DNA of 64,000 nucleotides from Nymphaea colorata (GCF_008831285.2 NC_045147.1:1700001-1764000), one strand, 5' to 3'; counted from the stretch's first letter, positions 40,271 to 53,585 are shown. Program-made: numbers and translations. Notes: a model not told the origin generated them from the sequence alone.

Positions 40271-41279
40271 CTTTATAAGGAGTGGAACATTTCATCCCCA
40301 AAGGAGGGCGCACAAATAGTGCAGGGCTACTAGGCAGCCAGTATTTGTTTCAAATTCATAAGGTGTCCACTTGTGTTGCAAAAGGGAGGCAACAACAATG
40401 TGTAAGTTGAAGCATAAAGGGGTATCACCTTGAGGCACTCAAAAGTGCTACAAAAACATAAGCAATATCGACGGCCAGAAAATGTCGGTGAAGCAAAGAC
40501 ACATGTCGATAATGCTTTTACCGATGTCTCGTAATTATTGTCATCAAAGAGTGTGTCGATAAAAATCATCATCGACACACTAGACCGATGCGTCGCTGTA
40601 GGATATCACCAGTGCAGTCTACATATAGGTAAATTTTGACTATTACAAGCGTGTGATCACATTGGTAATAATCAATTATTTTCAACATCTTAAAGACCGC
40701 CGGTAAAAACTATGTTGGACTTGGATGTCAACAAAATTTTTTACCAACATATAACCAGACATCGGTAAATTTTTTTACCGACAAACCATATAGATATTGG
40801 TAAAACTTACTCTTTATCGACGCAAATGTATGCATTGGTGAAAATATTTTATTTTTTTCTATCCAAGTATGAAAAAATTTTCAAAAATAAAAAATGTATA
40901 TACAACATACCTACTTACATTTTTCATCTATGAAACTAAACAAATGAAACAATTACATGCTGATGAACCAAAGTATAGGTATGACAAATGTTTGTACTTA
41001 TATTACATTACAAATGATTCATTATAGTTCAAAAGTTACAAAAATATGTTTAACAAAAGTCAACATAAATAGAAAGTATACCCATAGTAATCTAATCACT
41101 GAGGTGAAAATCATACAAAGTATGGTGGTGTCAGCGTGTCTACAATGAACATTAAGAAAATATGTTAGTTCTATCATAAATGAAGTTTAACCAATATAAC
41201 TCATTACAACAAATGAAATGTTACGTGACTTAGGTTTGTATCACCCTGTTATTGTACCATAATGAGTAACTTGAGTTTG

Positions 41280-42720
41280 AAATTGAAGAAACTGAGACTC
41301 AAGCGAAAAATCTTTATCCTTTAGTAATGTTTTTTTTTCGCATAATACATATTTCACTCAATTTAGAGAATGATCTGAATTGAGAAGGACTAACACTAAG
41401 CCTCATCATCTGTACTCTATCATGTCTCTCATGTCCCATCACTCTGGAGTAGACACCATTACTTCTCGATGTATCTTGCATTCCTTTAGACACTGTTTCA
41501 AGCTGCCTTTTTACTTAATCATACAATATATATTATGAAAAATATCATTATCTAAATATTTAATAACATATATGTTTTTGAGATAGAATAATGTAATTGT
41601 TCGAATGAGACCTACAATCACAACATTGGTTTTAGGGTTGTAGTAGTTCAGGTTTTTATTGGTCCTAGTAGCAATAAATAGCTCAACACGTGCTGGCTGC
41701 TCAAAACTTTTCTCAAACTATATATTGCAATTAATACAATATATCAGTTAATGTGTAGTCATATAAATTTCTTCATGAAACATGCAAAACTGTGTCTGCC
41801 AGTTGTATGCAAGTACTTCTATTTAGCACGCGCCTGTGCATTTTTTTCATTGATTTTTTGAAACACAAAAACAACTTAATATAAGAAATACATATTCATA
41901 TTCATGTGTAATGTTTTCTTTATATTACAAACTCATTTTATACGAATGTGATATACATACCTTGGACTATTCTTCAGCAAAATAGTTGGTAATGGACTCC
42001 CAATAATCTTGTGGGATGTTGAATGTGCTTATGAATTTCGCTACTTTGGCATCAGATTGAGGACCTAGAAGATCTTTGAATAATTTTCTACATTCATGCC
42101 TCCAATATCTATATAGACGTGCATATTCATGCATAACCCACTTATGTAGAGGTGTTTTTTTTTCTTTTGGGAATTCATATTTGTCTTGTTTTCATATATT
42201 AATATAGATGCTTGCATAATACTCAACACAAATAATTTATACTAAAATATTACATGCTTCTATGCAACCATAAATCTATTTTGAATGACATGGAAAGTTC
42301 AAAAAAATTATGATATAACAAATATATAGCAATAGAATCACGTGCCTGTGTACTGATATGTGTGTCAAATATCATGACTCTCTTCCAATAGGTTGGCCTA
42401 TTCAGCTCATCTTGATCTTGTGCTTTGAGCTATTTCTTAAGTTTGCAGTTACCAAAGCTCGTGTAATGCTGTGAATATTTCTACGTGAAGAACCTACAAG
42501 AAAATCAATTAAAGTTTATACATATGAATCACTATATGGGTGATAGACTAATGAACTATAAATTCTTTCATATTCATTACTAGAAGGACGTGCATAAGTT
42601 TTCTGCTCTTCATTACATGTATCTTCGCTCTCTATAGTCTCGTATTCTTCCTTTATATGTGAGTTAGTTTCATATGTCAAAGGAATGACATGTCTTCTCT
42701 TCCATGTACTCTTCATCCGT
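41280..42720 (-). pseudogene. CACTA second-ORF transposase remnants
   Basis: Segments: MKSTWKRRHVIPLTYETNS (42716 downward, 66 codons open); HEYARLYRYWRHECRKLF followed by FISTFNIPQDYWESITNYF (about 42130-41970); and SKGMQDTSRSNGVYSRVMGH with ERHDRVQMMRLSVSPSQF (about 41490-41350). The last two match the layout of the plant putative transposase (Ptta/En/Spm) family. Introns or deletions separate the pieces, and stops prevent a continuous frame. Confidence 0.65.
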
Positions 42721-42829
42721 ACATTCTCTTTAACCGTGTAGTGAGGGAAGAATATTGTAGAGTCCTCATTGATGTCCTCTAATGCTTATTGGTCTTTGTC
42801 CTCTTTTGTTCATCGTCATTCTCTTTTCA

Positions 42830-43215
42830 TTATAGAAGTACTATATTTATCACACGTACCTTTCATTGCATCTTTATTCCTTAACAACATAAAATTATTA
42901 GGATGCATATCAATGTTTTGGCAATCTAACCCCAACTCTCAATGATCTTGTTTGCCTCATAAATTGATTTAGGCAATTCTACCCTACCTTGTAGGAAATA
43001 TGTCCATTAACAACTCAAGTAACAAACTAAAGCTTTTGTCGGTCCACTCATATAATTGTATTAAAAACAATTATATTAAAAAACTCATGTTCACAAATCT
43101 GTTGTACTTAGATACAATAGATATTTAGCATCTTTAATCAATCTTTTATAATTATCGTTGATTTGACATCTTCCATATTATATGTCATATGAGAAGATGA
43201 TGCATTTGGTCATAC
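42830..43215 (-). pseudogene. CACTA TNP2 transposase fragment
   Basis: The minus strand reads EWTDKSFSLLLELLMDIFP, then in the adjacent frame LPKSIYEANKIIESWG and IDMHPNNFMLLRNKD. This corresponds to the W..KSF..LL.LL...P ... YEAKK.I..LGL ... I..CPNDC.L segment of TNP2. It is truncated and frameshifted, and its N-terminal side ends at the solo LTR 2 insertion site. Confidence 0.8.
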
Positions 43216-46200
43216 ATGAATGTAATCACCCCAAATTTTTCCAAAAAAGACTACGTTCTTTTACCTAAACACAAAACTCAACTTTAGATATGAGATTCCA
43301 AAATTCAATTCTTTGATTCAAATTGGATCTGAAAACCAGGATCAAATCCAAGTTAGGCATTTCAAACCGAAAATTCGAAATCAAGTTTGAAATGACAAAA
43401 TTTGAATTTATGAACGCCTCGCATGCACGGACCTTCATTTTGTTTCAAGGTCTCATTCTCTCACCAAAACATGTCTCTAAGCTTAAGTCACGCGCTAGAA
43501 CGAGTCAGCAAACCAATTGAACCCAAATTAGATTTAAGACTAGTTCGGAGTCCCTTAAAACAAAGCCGGCCACCCATTTGTAACAAAAAACCATTTGTAT
43601 AACATTTTTATGCAAACGTCCCTTATTATTTTGATTTACAACCTAGACTCAACTTATTAGTATTGTATCACCTGGTTTTTTTTACGGAGACCCAGGACGA
43701 CACGCCTGAGTCAGCTGCATTAAACGGTCTGCCGAACTAGTTCGACCAAAAGAACCCCCGTGCGATGGCATCAGCCTCCTGCCCCTGATGCCTCAGCTTC
43801 AGACGGACTGCGAGGGATTCAGGAGGGCGGCATCAGGCGACCGGCCAGAAGCTGTGATGATTTCCAACCAAGCTGCTACACCTTTGTACCAACGACTGAC
43901 CACAGCTGATCAGGTGGAGTTCCTAGTTGCAGCAAAATGAAGCGGACGACAAACAACAACAGGTGAATAGCAACTTGAGGGCGTCGGGCATGCAGCTCTT
44001 CTCAAGCAACTGATTCCGGCAGAAGGTACCAAACATCACACAAAGTTGTCAGTCTTGCTTCCTCACCCCTATCCCCCGATGTTTCGTTTTCCAGCGGGTT
44101 GCACGAGGTTCCGGCATGGGAGATAGTCATGCAGTAGTAGGACATGAGAAACAGGCAGCTGCACGCGGGCTTCTCTCCTCCTCTATTTAAACCTTCAATT
44201 GATGAAGAAATGGAGGGATTTCGATCGCCTGATAGAATTTGCAAACCCCTGGAACAATCCCCAGTCGATTTGAGCAAGAATTGACTCCAATCTTCATCTC
44301 GAAATAGTCCCCTATTTCTCAGTCAGGATGAGCTCAGGCTCAACCGGTGTCGTGGCTCCCGTCGGCCAGAATCAATAGATCTCTTGCCGCCTGTCTAGTT
44401 CCTGCAGAAACTCTCCCATGTTCGCACGAGGGAGGAAAAAACAGTTGATCAACTGGGTAGTGTTGTCACCTCCAACATCCAATCGTTGTGATATTGCACT
44501 GACAGCATCGCCATCTCGTTGCGGTTCCAACAATCCCAAGTCGACTGAAACCGACACCAGAGTCGGCCGGAACCACAAGTTTTTTGGTCCCCTTTTTCTG
44601 AGGCTTTTGTTGCTACGACAACAAAATACAGCTCTGTTCGACGGGCCATATCTCTGGATCCCGACATTGGCATTCGTAAAAATAGACTCATCATCTTTCT
44701 GATTCCCGTGCGGTTCCAACGAGCCATAGAATGCTAGAATCTGAGCAGGGAGCAAAAATCTGTAGATATCAACGGAGAACCTGCCTTTTAGCAGGTTCAG
44801 TCTGCAGAATTGGCGACAGCAGCAGGAACATTTCCCGTTCCACGGCCTTTGCCGTCCATTTCTGGTGCAACTTCACTCTCTTGTTGGTCCACGACGTGCT
44901 TGACTTCTCCACCTTTCCAACGAGCTATAGCTCGCATTTGTTGGACCTGTCACCAAAGAACATAGTGCCAGCGAAGCACACCTTGTCGCTAGGCTGATAC
45001 CCCTGTGCAGCACCTGTTCACGGGCCGATGGCGTTCTGACGGGACCCTGTCATGATGAATCGACCGTCATTCGTGGTAGCTGACATCGTCAACTTTCCAA
45101 CGAACCCAGGCGTGCCACAATCTTAGCTTTGATGAGGAAGTTGTACCTATCTGTTGGCTTCAACAGGCGCGATAGCAAGGTGATAGGCACCGGGAGGAGC
45201 TTGTTGCCTCACCCTCTTTGGCTGAATCATACCAGTGACCTCCGGCTGACCAATCATCTATATTTGTTCCCGTTTGGTAACTAAATCCACCACCCTCTCT
45301 ACTGTTTATGGTATATTGAATAACATTGACTGCTGACTTATTGGTTGCATGACTAAGGGAAAGAGGAGCTAAACTTACGGGGTACCCTGCTACTTCTCAT
45401 GGCGTTGCTTTTCCGGCAATATCCCTAGTTACCGGCAACCACTCTAAGATCTTTCGAAGTAAGAGTTTCTCTTCTAAATCATTCTCATTAGAGGTCTGTG
45501 ACCAATATCTCATTCAATTTCTTTTCTTTATTTCATCTCTTCTTCATCTTTCTATGGCCATATGAAATAGCTCAAATCTCCCTTTTGGAGTCATGAAGCT
45601 ATTCTTGAGTGCACCGAGAGCATGAGAAGATGAGATGATATTTCATTTTATGATTGAAGCATGTTTTATCTTTTCTTGAGTGTTGCTTTGTTTTTTAAAT
45701 ATTATTCATGCTTAGTTACCTAACTTTTCTTATTTATACGTGAATGAACGGCGAGAATGAGAGTATGGTTTGAGATTTTCTCTTTGTTCTAATGTTAATT
45801 TTGAGGTTGGGGCTTGTCTAACCCGAGAAAACCCTCACGAATATGTACATGTTAATATGCATTTTCATGTCATTTTACGCTTAGTTTCAATTTTCATAAT
45901 CCAATTAAGAGCCCTAATGAGCGGCTTATCATGTAAGTCAATTTTCTTCCATACCCAACAGTAGAGGAAACATATTCCCTTGTAACAAACAAAATAATAT
46001 ATTTTATGTTAATATTAGATATTTGAAATCATCATTTCCAAAATATTTTCGAAAGAACCCTCTCTAAGGTGGCATTGGAGACTTAGCTTAGGCTATTACA
46101 TGAGCCCAAGCTCCCCTTTGGCCTACATAAAACTTGAAGTCAGATATTTTAAGTTATTTCTTGATTTTTAATCTCGTAAAGACACATATGTACATATATG

Positions 46201-47401
46201 TTATATATGTATATATGCACATGATGATTTTCTTTATCCTTCTTTTTCTATGTTTCCACATTTTATTTTATAAATTTTCATATACACAAGAATTTGTATA
46301 TATATGTGTTCTCTTCTCTTTCTCTAAAATCACATTTTCTCTTCAAATCAATACCATTTTCCTTTTAAACTTTCATATATATGTATATGTGATAGTATGT
46401 GCACGTATATGTGCATCTTTCTCTATGTCTCTTTCTTTCTTTCTTTCTTTTAAGTGTTTTATTTTCCTTTTTATTTACATTAAGACTTCATTTTCAAAAG
46501 CTTACACATATATACATACATATCAAGATACGTATCTCCCCCGCTTTTAAAATCTTTCATTTAGTGATCTTCAAAATATCTTTCTCTTTCTCTTTCCTCA
46601 TATTTCTCTTGTGATTAAGTCTTTATCTTTCCAATTCTTTTAAACATATTTTTCTTTCAAGATCTTTTATTTACCGACTTCACCAAGACCAAAACTCTAG
46701 TAATGGCTCAATATTGGATTCATGCTTCATTGTCTACAGCCCCATTCCATTTTCAAAAACTTTTCTTTCTTCATAAAAATATTTATGACAATTATAAAAA
46801 ATAAAAATCTTAAATGTATGTTATGGTAGGAATGCTTTTAGATGAATGTTACGGTAGAAATGAATTATTCTCCTCTAATCATATAAAATCAATCCATTTA
46901 TACATTCTCACTCACTTGATATCATTTATGATCACAAACACCTCTCTAAAGAACTTAAGTAAGATGAGATGGAGCTCTAAGTGGGTAGTAGCTGAATTAG
47001 AGAAAAATCTCAAACCTACTTAAAGTCTTAAGATAACACTAAAATGACTTCAAAATGATTTCTCAAGCTTTTCAAACGATATTTATAAAGATTTCTCAAT
47101 TCAAGATTTCCCCAAATATCCTCAAGTAATTATTTAACAACTTTCTCAAAAGTTTGAAACATCAAACTTTTAATATTTTCTCAAACACTACACTGCATAT
47201 AAAATGAAAAAGTTGTTTAAGCTCAAATGAAATGCATCAAGGATAAGCATAGCCCTTGGATTGATTACCCCCAGTAAAGGCGCCGGGAACGGTCAATCCT
47301 CGTACCGACAGGTGAGTCCCTTTCTCTTTTATTTCAAAACAAAACTCATTTTTCAGGAGTACTCCAAAACCAAAAGAAATTTTAGAGATGCAAACAATGA
47401 A
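43216..47401 (+). mobile_element. Solo LTR 2 of a long-LTR (Gypsy-type) retrotransposon, nested in CACTA
   Basis: The LTR at 43221-47396 (4176 bp) starts TGTAATCACCCCAAATTTTT and ends GATGCAAACA, flanked by a perfect 5-bp duplication ATGAA (43216-43220 and 47397-47401). From about 45440 to the end it is collinear with solo LTR 1 from about 36260. A TATA-like TATTTAAA lies at 44184-44191. Between 43.7 and 45.3 kb it carries a GC-richer domain absent from solo LTR 1, which accounts for most of the size difference. Confidence 0.88.
44520..45130 (+). repeat. Spaced repeat of TTCCAACGAGCC-type motif in solo LTR 2
   Basis: GCGGTTCCAACAATCCC (near 44521), GCGGTTCCAACGAGCCATAG (near 44710), CCTTTCCAACGAGCTATAG (near 44912) and AACTTTCCAACGAACCC (near 45090) recur every 175-205 bp, suggesting a degenerate long-period tandem array downstream of the TATA box. 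Confidence 0.5.
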
Positions 47402-47479
47402 ACACGTCCGATAGCAACCCTTCAATGTTTTCTAAAATTGTTTTCGATGTACATACATGTGAACTTCTTCTCTCCTCAT

Positions 47480-47700
47480 GATATTCTCAACAAAAAGTCA
47501 TTTGTACAAAACCATTACATATGATATGTTCGAGTACATCTTTAGCAGTTTGAGTGATGACATTATTGCATTTCACACAAGGACATCTCATTCTTCCATT
47601 CACTATCACGTTACGTATGTACGATAGCATAATCAAAAAATTGTTTCACACCAGTTACATATGTCAAACTCTCTCTTCTTTCGTAATTCAAGTTCGATTA
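47480..47700 (-). pseudogene. CACTA transposase-associated (Transpos_assoc) domain fragment
   Basis: The minus strand reads MDNRT, stop, ITKEER, then a shifted frame LTYVTGVKQFFDYAIVHT, then NVIVNGRMRCPCVKCNNV and DVLEHIICNGF. RCPCVKC followed by V..H....GF is the hallmark of the N-terminal domain of CACTA transposases. It lies 5' of TNP2 on the same strand, separated only by the solo LTR. Confidence 0.75.
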
Positions 47701-47720
47701 TCCATATTTTAATAAGTTTG

Positions 47721-49440
47721 TATAACCAACATCAATATGATCAACTTCCCATATTGTCAATACTAAATTTCAACAATTTGGTTTCTGATTCATGCAAATG
47801 AATACTCGTTGTGTAGCTCGTCATGCAATCCTTCAAAGAAGTATCTAAAAATTGTATTTGGATAACATACATTTTTCAAACAATATAAAAAAGTGACACC
47901 TTTAACATATATGCAACATAAATATCATCTTATCCCTAAAATATCATTAACAAAAGATTTATTACACCATACTGTGATGTAATATGATACATAATTTCTA
48001 AATGACGTTAGAATCTAAGCTGTTCAAGAAAAATATAACTTTTCACTCAAGGAGTAGAACACTTCCTGCTCTTCCTACACACCCAAGGAGTATAGCACTT
48101 CTTTCATATTAAAAAAATTGTTTCAAATATATGTTCCCCCTAAGCAGTTGCTTTTGTTTTGGTTTCCAATTCTATTCAACACTTTTTTCATTTAAATAAC
48201 CATAATATAACATGAATTTCCAAAGCAAATCTGTTGGGAGGTTGGGCTTCATACCCTTTGTTTTCACAAAAAATAGATAAATACAATGACTATATAGAAA
48301 CCAATCATAAAAACCAAAGGCTTCAGCATCTACAACAATCAAGCATGCAAAACATCCAAGCTAGAATAGAACCCCATGCTCTTGAGTTAAAGAAGAAAAA
48401 CAACATTAACTAAAGCAAAAGTTTCAACTGCAGGGTTCCCTTTGAACACCCAAATAGGCTAAATACTTTTTTAAGTGGCAAACAATTCCATTAGGAAGAA
48501 TTCTTTTCAAAGATTTAACCATCTGATAGCGAAAAGATTTGGGCCCTAGGACAAAACAGAAATGTCTAACTAAAACAAAGAGAAGATATGCTCGTACACC
48601 CACTTTTCTCTTTTACTTCCCTTTTTATTTCTTTACATATTATTAATAAGATGATGAGGTGGGACACCTAGCTAAGTGGCCTCCCATCTCAATTACATGT
48701 AACTTTTTAGGTACTTAAAATATTAAAAACAATTTATCATATTAACCTTCAAATTTGGCATACAATTAGTTGTTTTGTTATTAGTTTCTCCTCCACTTTT
48801 TCAAATTCACTTCATTTTGTTAAATTTCAAACATTTCTTAAATGGCAAATGACATTTGTACCCTTAGATTTTTTTGTTTATTACCTAGCTCATCCCTTGG
48901 CCAAAATTACCATTTTGCTTTTGATGTTTCCATTAATTTTCAGTCTACCCCCAGTTGAATTTTAAGTCTTTATCCAAATCTGAGGATTCATTTTACATCT
49001 ACTACTATGCAAGGGTTTTAGTTTTTTACAATCTTATTTCAATCTCATGACAATTACTAGGTTAAATGGAGAATTTAACATATTAAATGCACATTCTAAG
49101 CATACTTATAGAGATAGAGCATTATAACTCTCCTACCCCTAAATAAATTTGTATTCAAAGTTTAATGTACATTTGCCAACCGAATAGAGCAAATATTGCC
49201 TTCTCATTGTTTCTTCTATCTCCCATGTACATTCTTTATTCCCATGACATAGCCATCCAATTTCCAGTAAAGCAATCTCCTTATCATGCAATTGTTTCAC
49301 TTTATAACCATGATCTCTATTGGCATTCCCTCTATAGGCATATCTTCTTTCACCTTGTTCTCATCATAATCAAGTGTTGGATTATGTACAAACTTCAACT
49401 TCTTAATTATAAAACATGAAATATATTAAAGATATGCTCA
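47721..49440. other. AT-rich spacer
   Basis: No gene or domain recognised. It may hold the missing right end of the CACTA element and the 3' LTR of the Gypsy element that follows, but I could not delimit either. Confidence 0.35.
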
Positions 49441-50900
49441 AACTAGAGTGATAAGCAAGACTGTATGTTCTTGCACCTACTTTCTCTAGAATTTTGAATG
49501 GCCCAATATATTGAGGACTTATCTTTCCTTAAATGTAAATGAGCCTTTTGTAGATGAAATCTTAAGAAATTCATGATCACCCACATTAAAAGTGAGCACT
49601 CGTTTGCAATTGTTGTACAACTCTTTTGTCTACATTGGGCAGCCATAAATCTTTGTTTGATATTCTATACTTGCTAGTGTAATGTTGTATTGAAGATGAT
49701 TATCAATATTCTTAGCTGCAACATCAAACCAATATGTAGACGATATGCAGGATCGGCCTTATGGTGCCTCAAATGGTGCCATGTCTATACTCGTATGATG
49801 ACTATTATTATTAGCAAATTCTTCCAACTTAACATATTTATCCCACTCGCCCTTCTAATGTAATGCACATGCTCACAACATGTCTTTCAAGATTTGAATG
49901 GTGCACTCAGATTAGCCTCCTATCTATGGATAAAGGTTATACTAAATTTTAAGTGTGTACCTAAAAATTTTAGCAGTGAACCATAGTTCGCTATTTAAAA
50001 TGATGGATTGTGACATTTCATATAGCCCTACAATTTCTTCAATATATAAATCCTCACTCTTCAATGATTGTTTATTAGGAATAAGGAGAAAATTAGAAAC
50101 CTTAGTCAATTTGTCTATAATTATTGTGTCATAATGTTAATAGGTGTTAGTAATCCAATGATGAAGTATATTGTAATGTTCTCTCATTTTCATTGTAAAA
50201 TGTCAATTATTTTCATTAATCATCGTAGGTTTGGAATGCAACTTTAACCTATTGACAATCAAACATTTAGAAACATATTGTAATGTCTCTTTTCATGCAT
50301 GTCCACCAAAATTACATTGTAAATCCATGTACATTTTAGTGCAACCTGAATGAATAGTGTCCTAGCTTGAGGCACTTCATCAAGTGTGGTTTGATGTAAT
50401 TCTTCATTATCAAGTATTTTAGTGTGACTTTTGGGATTTGTATATACCTCAAATTTTGCATCATATAAATAATGTCCATAGAGTTTCAATGCAAAGACCA
50501 TTGTCGTGAGTTCCAAATCATGCAATGCGTAGTTGCGCTCAAACAGTTTCAGCCAACATGATGCACATGTTATGACATTATTGTTGTGCATTAGGACAAA
50601 ACTGAATCCAATACCTGATGCATAAATTACAAAACAACCCATATCTGAAGGGAGTGACAAAATAAGTGTCGTTGCCACTCGTTGCTTTAGCTCTTGTTAG
50701 ATTTCTTGCTGTCACGAGTCCATTCAAATTTCACTATTTTCTGCAATTGTTGAGTGGCACAACTACGCGAGAAAAATTTTGTATGAATCTTCTGTAGTAA
50801 CCAACAAGACACAAAAAACTTTGTATCTCTGTAATATTCTTAGGTCTCTCCCATGATAGCACTGTTTCAACTTTAGCTAGGTCAACTTTAATAAGGTGAA
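49441..50900 (-). pseudogene. Gypsy (Ty3-type) pol remnant: RT end, RNase H, integrase
   Basis: Minus strand, 5' to 3': RT tail with ERPKNITEIQSFLCLVGYYR (about 50860-50790). RNase H in a 139-codon frame (50678-50259) with YASGIGFSFVLMHNNNVI and HDLELTTMVFALKLYGHYLY. Integrase with GEWDKYVKLEEFANNNS (about 49880-49830), then GDHEFLKIS and a decayed YIGPF-like end near 49500. The RT-RNaseH-integrase order is that of Gypsy elements. It is degraded by stops and shifts, and no LTR was identified. Confidence 0.85.
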
Positions 50901-52229
50901 ACATAACTATCCTTCAACAAGCAAGTAAAATGTAACAAGCAATAATACAATTTGGAATCCCAATCTTTGAGCAGAAGGACAAGCCAAGTAAATGCATGAA
51001 TACTTAAGAGTATCACTTGCTTTTATGTTCATTTTTATATTTGTTCATGTTCTAATTGAAAAGATCCTTGAGCTGTCATCAGTTGCAGTCAATACAATTC
51101 CTGCTGCTCACGAAGCTGCTATTGATCCCTTGGTGGATTTGCAGCTATTTATCACTGCATCGTTATCACTATAGGAATTGAATATGGAGCTGAACCTATT
51201 CTAATCTCAAAGTAGTGATCTTAAACACACAAATTCATTACCTAATAGAATTTAGCCAACATGGTTAAAGAATGACTCCTTCTTGCTTGGCAAATGAAAA
51301 TTTGAATGGGAAGTCTCTCTTCAAAAAAGCAAGTGAGCTTGGTGTGCTTGTGGGTATTATGTGCTTCAAAATAGAGACCATGAATCTTCATTTATTTACT
51401 GCTCTGACTCTTTTTTCCTCGACTTCGCAAATAAATTTGACCTCTCATTTCATTTCATTGTGGAAAAAAACCTATATTCAACTAAGATGGTAATTGTGTT
51501 GTGAGTTTAAATGTTTTGATCTAAATAATTAGGTCATTTCTAGGACTCCATGTTTATCTTTTAGAACATGAGGGTCTCTGCATTGAATTCCCTGGCACAA
51601 CCATCTTGATCATATGGGATTCTGCAAGCCACCAATGTATGTTTTGATGTAAAAACTATTAATCTTTGTATCTGAATAAAAACTGGATTATCATCTTGAA
51701 AAAAAATGAAGTTGAAGGTGACACCTTTGCTAGCCTCCTAAGACTGTCTAAGTTTCCAAGGGTACTTCTCAATTTGTTCAGATGTGGATCTTAAAATGTT
51801 TTAAGCATGAACTGCATAATGGAAATAATTAGCGAAAGAGAACTTTACGTTTAAAAAAAAAAGGTCGAATTTTAGATAAGAGAAGCATTGAAACTCTAAG
51901 CTTCTGTTAGTCAATCTCTATTATGGCATCAAATTTTTATGCTTTTCATGCATCAAAGGTTGCTTGAAATTGTTTTACAATGTTGTTACTTTAAGATGTT
52001 TCTAAACATCAACATTCATGTGGATAGGTTTGCACATAGTTCAGTGCATAAATTTCTCTCTTATTCTTTATCTTGGAAACTGAAAGCAATAGAGGAGAGT
52101 TATAGAGGAAGACATGATACTTATGCAACTAAAGAATGTAAGGCACGTGTTGATGAAGTTGAAGTGAGCCCCTTTTCTCTTTAGTTCTATGCAGTTCTTT
52201 CCTCTTAATTGGCTTTCAGTTGTTTCTTG

Positions 52230-52283
<54 letters not shown>

Positions 52284-52740
52284 ATTCATTAATTTTCATT
52301 CTTCAGTAAATGAGGCCCAGCATGTTGTATTGAAAAACAGGTTGAAACCCATTTGGGAAGGCACACCTCAAAAGAAAACAATTAAATAATTAGTAATGCA
52401 TTGCCTATGTTAATTAGTTCATAAGCAACCAAACCAATGCATTATAATGACCAATCTTGGTGTTCTTGACCACATTCCAAACTTTGATTTCAAATTTCTC
52501 TTTAAACCCAATGTTTTCTTCATAGCTTAATCTTCAATTTCATTTTTCAAACAACATGCATCACGTAGTCGTAGAATTGCATATCATGACCCAATAATGA
52601 AAAAGGTTTCTTAAGAGATATGTTCTATATTTTTATAATCCTAAAGGCCGCATAGCCTTTCAAAATCAATTCAAATTTTTAAGTTCTAAGAACATATGCA
52701 TTACACGTTATACGTTGCAAATTATTTTTGAAGCATGTTG
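50901..52740. other. Spacer with (TA)n
   Basis: No gene recognised. Plus-strand frames at 50992-51174 and 51939-52184 have some protein-like composition but no known domain. A (TA)n tract occupies 52232-52280. The later part (52300-52740) may be decayed LTR sequence. Confidence 0.35.
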
Positions 52741-52930
52741 GTATTTTAAACATTTAACAACATGGGTTGGGCATTAGATTGGTTACCCCTAGTTATGGCT
52801 ATGATAAGCCGTTCATCCGCTCTGACAAGACAGGTCCCATCTCTTTTCTTTCCTTATCAGTTGCATGTGGGATCAAAATTTTTACACATGAACAAAGTGG
52901 TGACTGCGACAAGACCTGCCCACGTTCGTC
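52741..52930 (+). mobile_element. LTR 3' end and PBS remnant of the long-LTR Gypsy family
   Basis: GGTTACCCCTAGTTATGGCT ... ACAAGACAGGTCCC parallels the U5 of solo LTRs 1 and 2. It ends CATGAACA like them, followed after 3 nt by TGGTGACTGCGACAAGAC, which resembles the TGGCGACTCC-type primer site of plant Gypsy elements. Downstream leader-like sequence to about 53100 follows; the rest is lost. Confidence 0.6.
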
Positions 52931-53110
52931 CAAACTAAGTTGTTTAGTTTCTAATATACTACATGCCATGTTTTATGTTGGCATTCTCTCCATGTATGTG
53001 AACTCGAGAGCTCCTAGGAAAAACCCCCATGGCTGGCATTATATCTCATATAGACTAGTTCTAGGCATGGTTTGTCTTCTTATTTATTTGTTTTTGTGCA
53101 AGGATTGATT

Positions 53111-53585
53111 GATGAATCATTTCATGTTTCGTAGTTAGGCTTTAACTTTCCTCTTCTCTTCAAAAGCAAAAAAACAAAACGAATGGAGAAGGCAGTCGCC
53201 TCACCATCACCGTCCACAGGTTGCCGCTGATCTGTCAACAAGCGGAGGTGGCGGCAGGCTGCCAATGGCGATGGGGAGGGGACGGCTTCCCCTTTGGTCG
53301 GCTCCCCCCTCAGATCTGTAATGGACCATGGGGCAGACGGCACTCAGTTTTTCCATCTTCTTTGTTTTTTTTTGTTTAATATGAAGAAAATACGAGCTGT
53401 CTACACCAGCCCATAGGTTTGTCGGCTGGGTTTGCGGGTGAACAGCAATGTCCTCTCTCTTTCTCTTCTCTCTCTACAAATATATATATATATATATATA
53501 CGAAAAAGACCACGTAGTCGATGCACCATAAGCGCTACTGGCTTGAAACAACGCAAAAGTATTGTTTAACAACTCAACATTTTTC
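53111..53585. other. Spacer
   Basis: A GC-rich patch (53190-53340) and a (TA)n tract (53471-53492). The 73-codon minus-strand frame at 53122-53343 is not recognised. Confidence 0.35.

Larger units (their letters stand above)
40446..47720 (-). mobile_element. CACTA (En/Spm) transposon remnant, interrupted by solo LTR 2
   Basis: Reading on the minus strand: a Transpos_assoc domain at 47700-47480, then (across the LTR insertion) TNP2 transposase at 43210-42830, then a second plant En/Spm-type transposase region at 42720-41280, then a subterminal block at 40830-40450 with repeated TCGGTAAA/ACCGACA/TGTTGGTAAA motifs ending in a CACTA-like terminus (TGCTACAAAAAC). The right terminus was not found, so the end coordinate is the last recognisable coding sequence. 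Confidence 0.75.

Noticed and set aside
44372-44755. 127-codon minus-strand frame and overlapping plus frame
   Set aside because: Both lie in the GC-richer part of solo LTR 2, overlap each other, and have no domain.
46134-46550. 138-codon frame in solo LTR 2 and the 128-codon frame at 36665-37051 in solo LTR 1
   Set aside because: Hydrophobic translations of pyrimidine- and TA-rich LTR sequence; the two LTRs share the DNA, but the frames are broken relative to each other.
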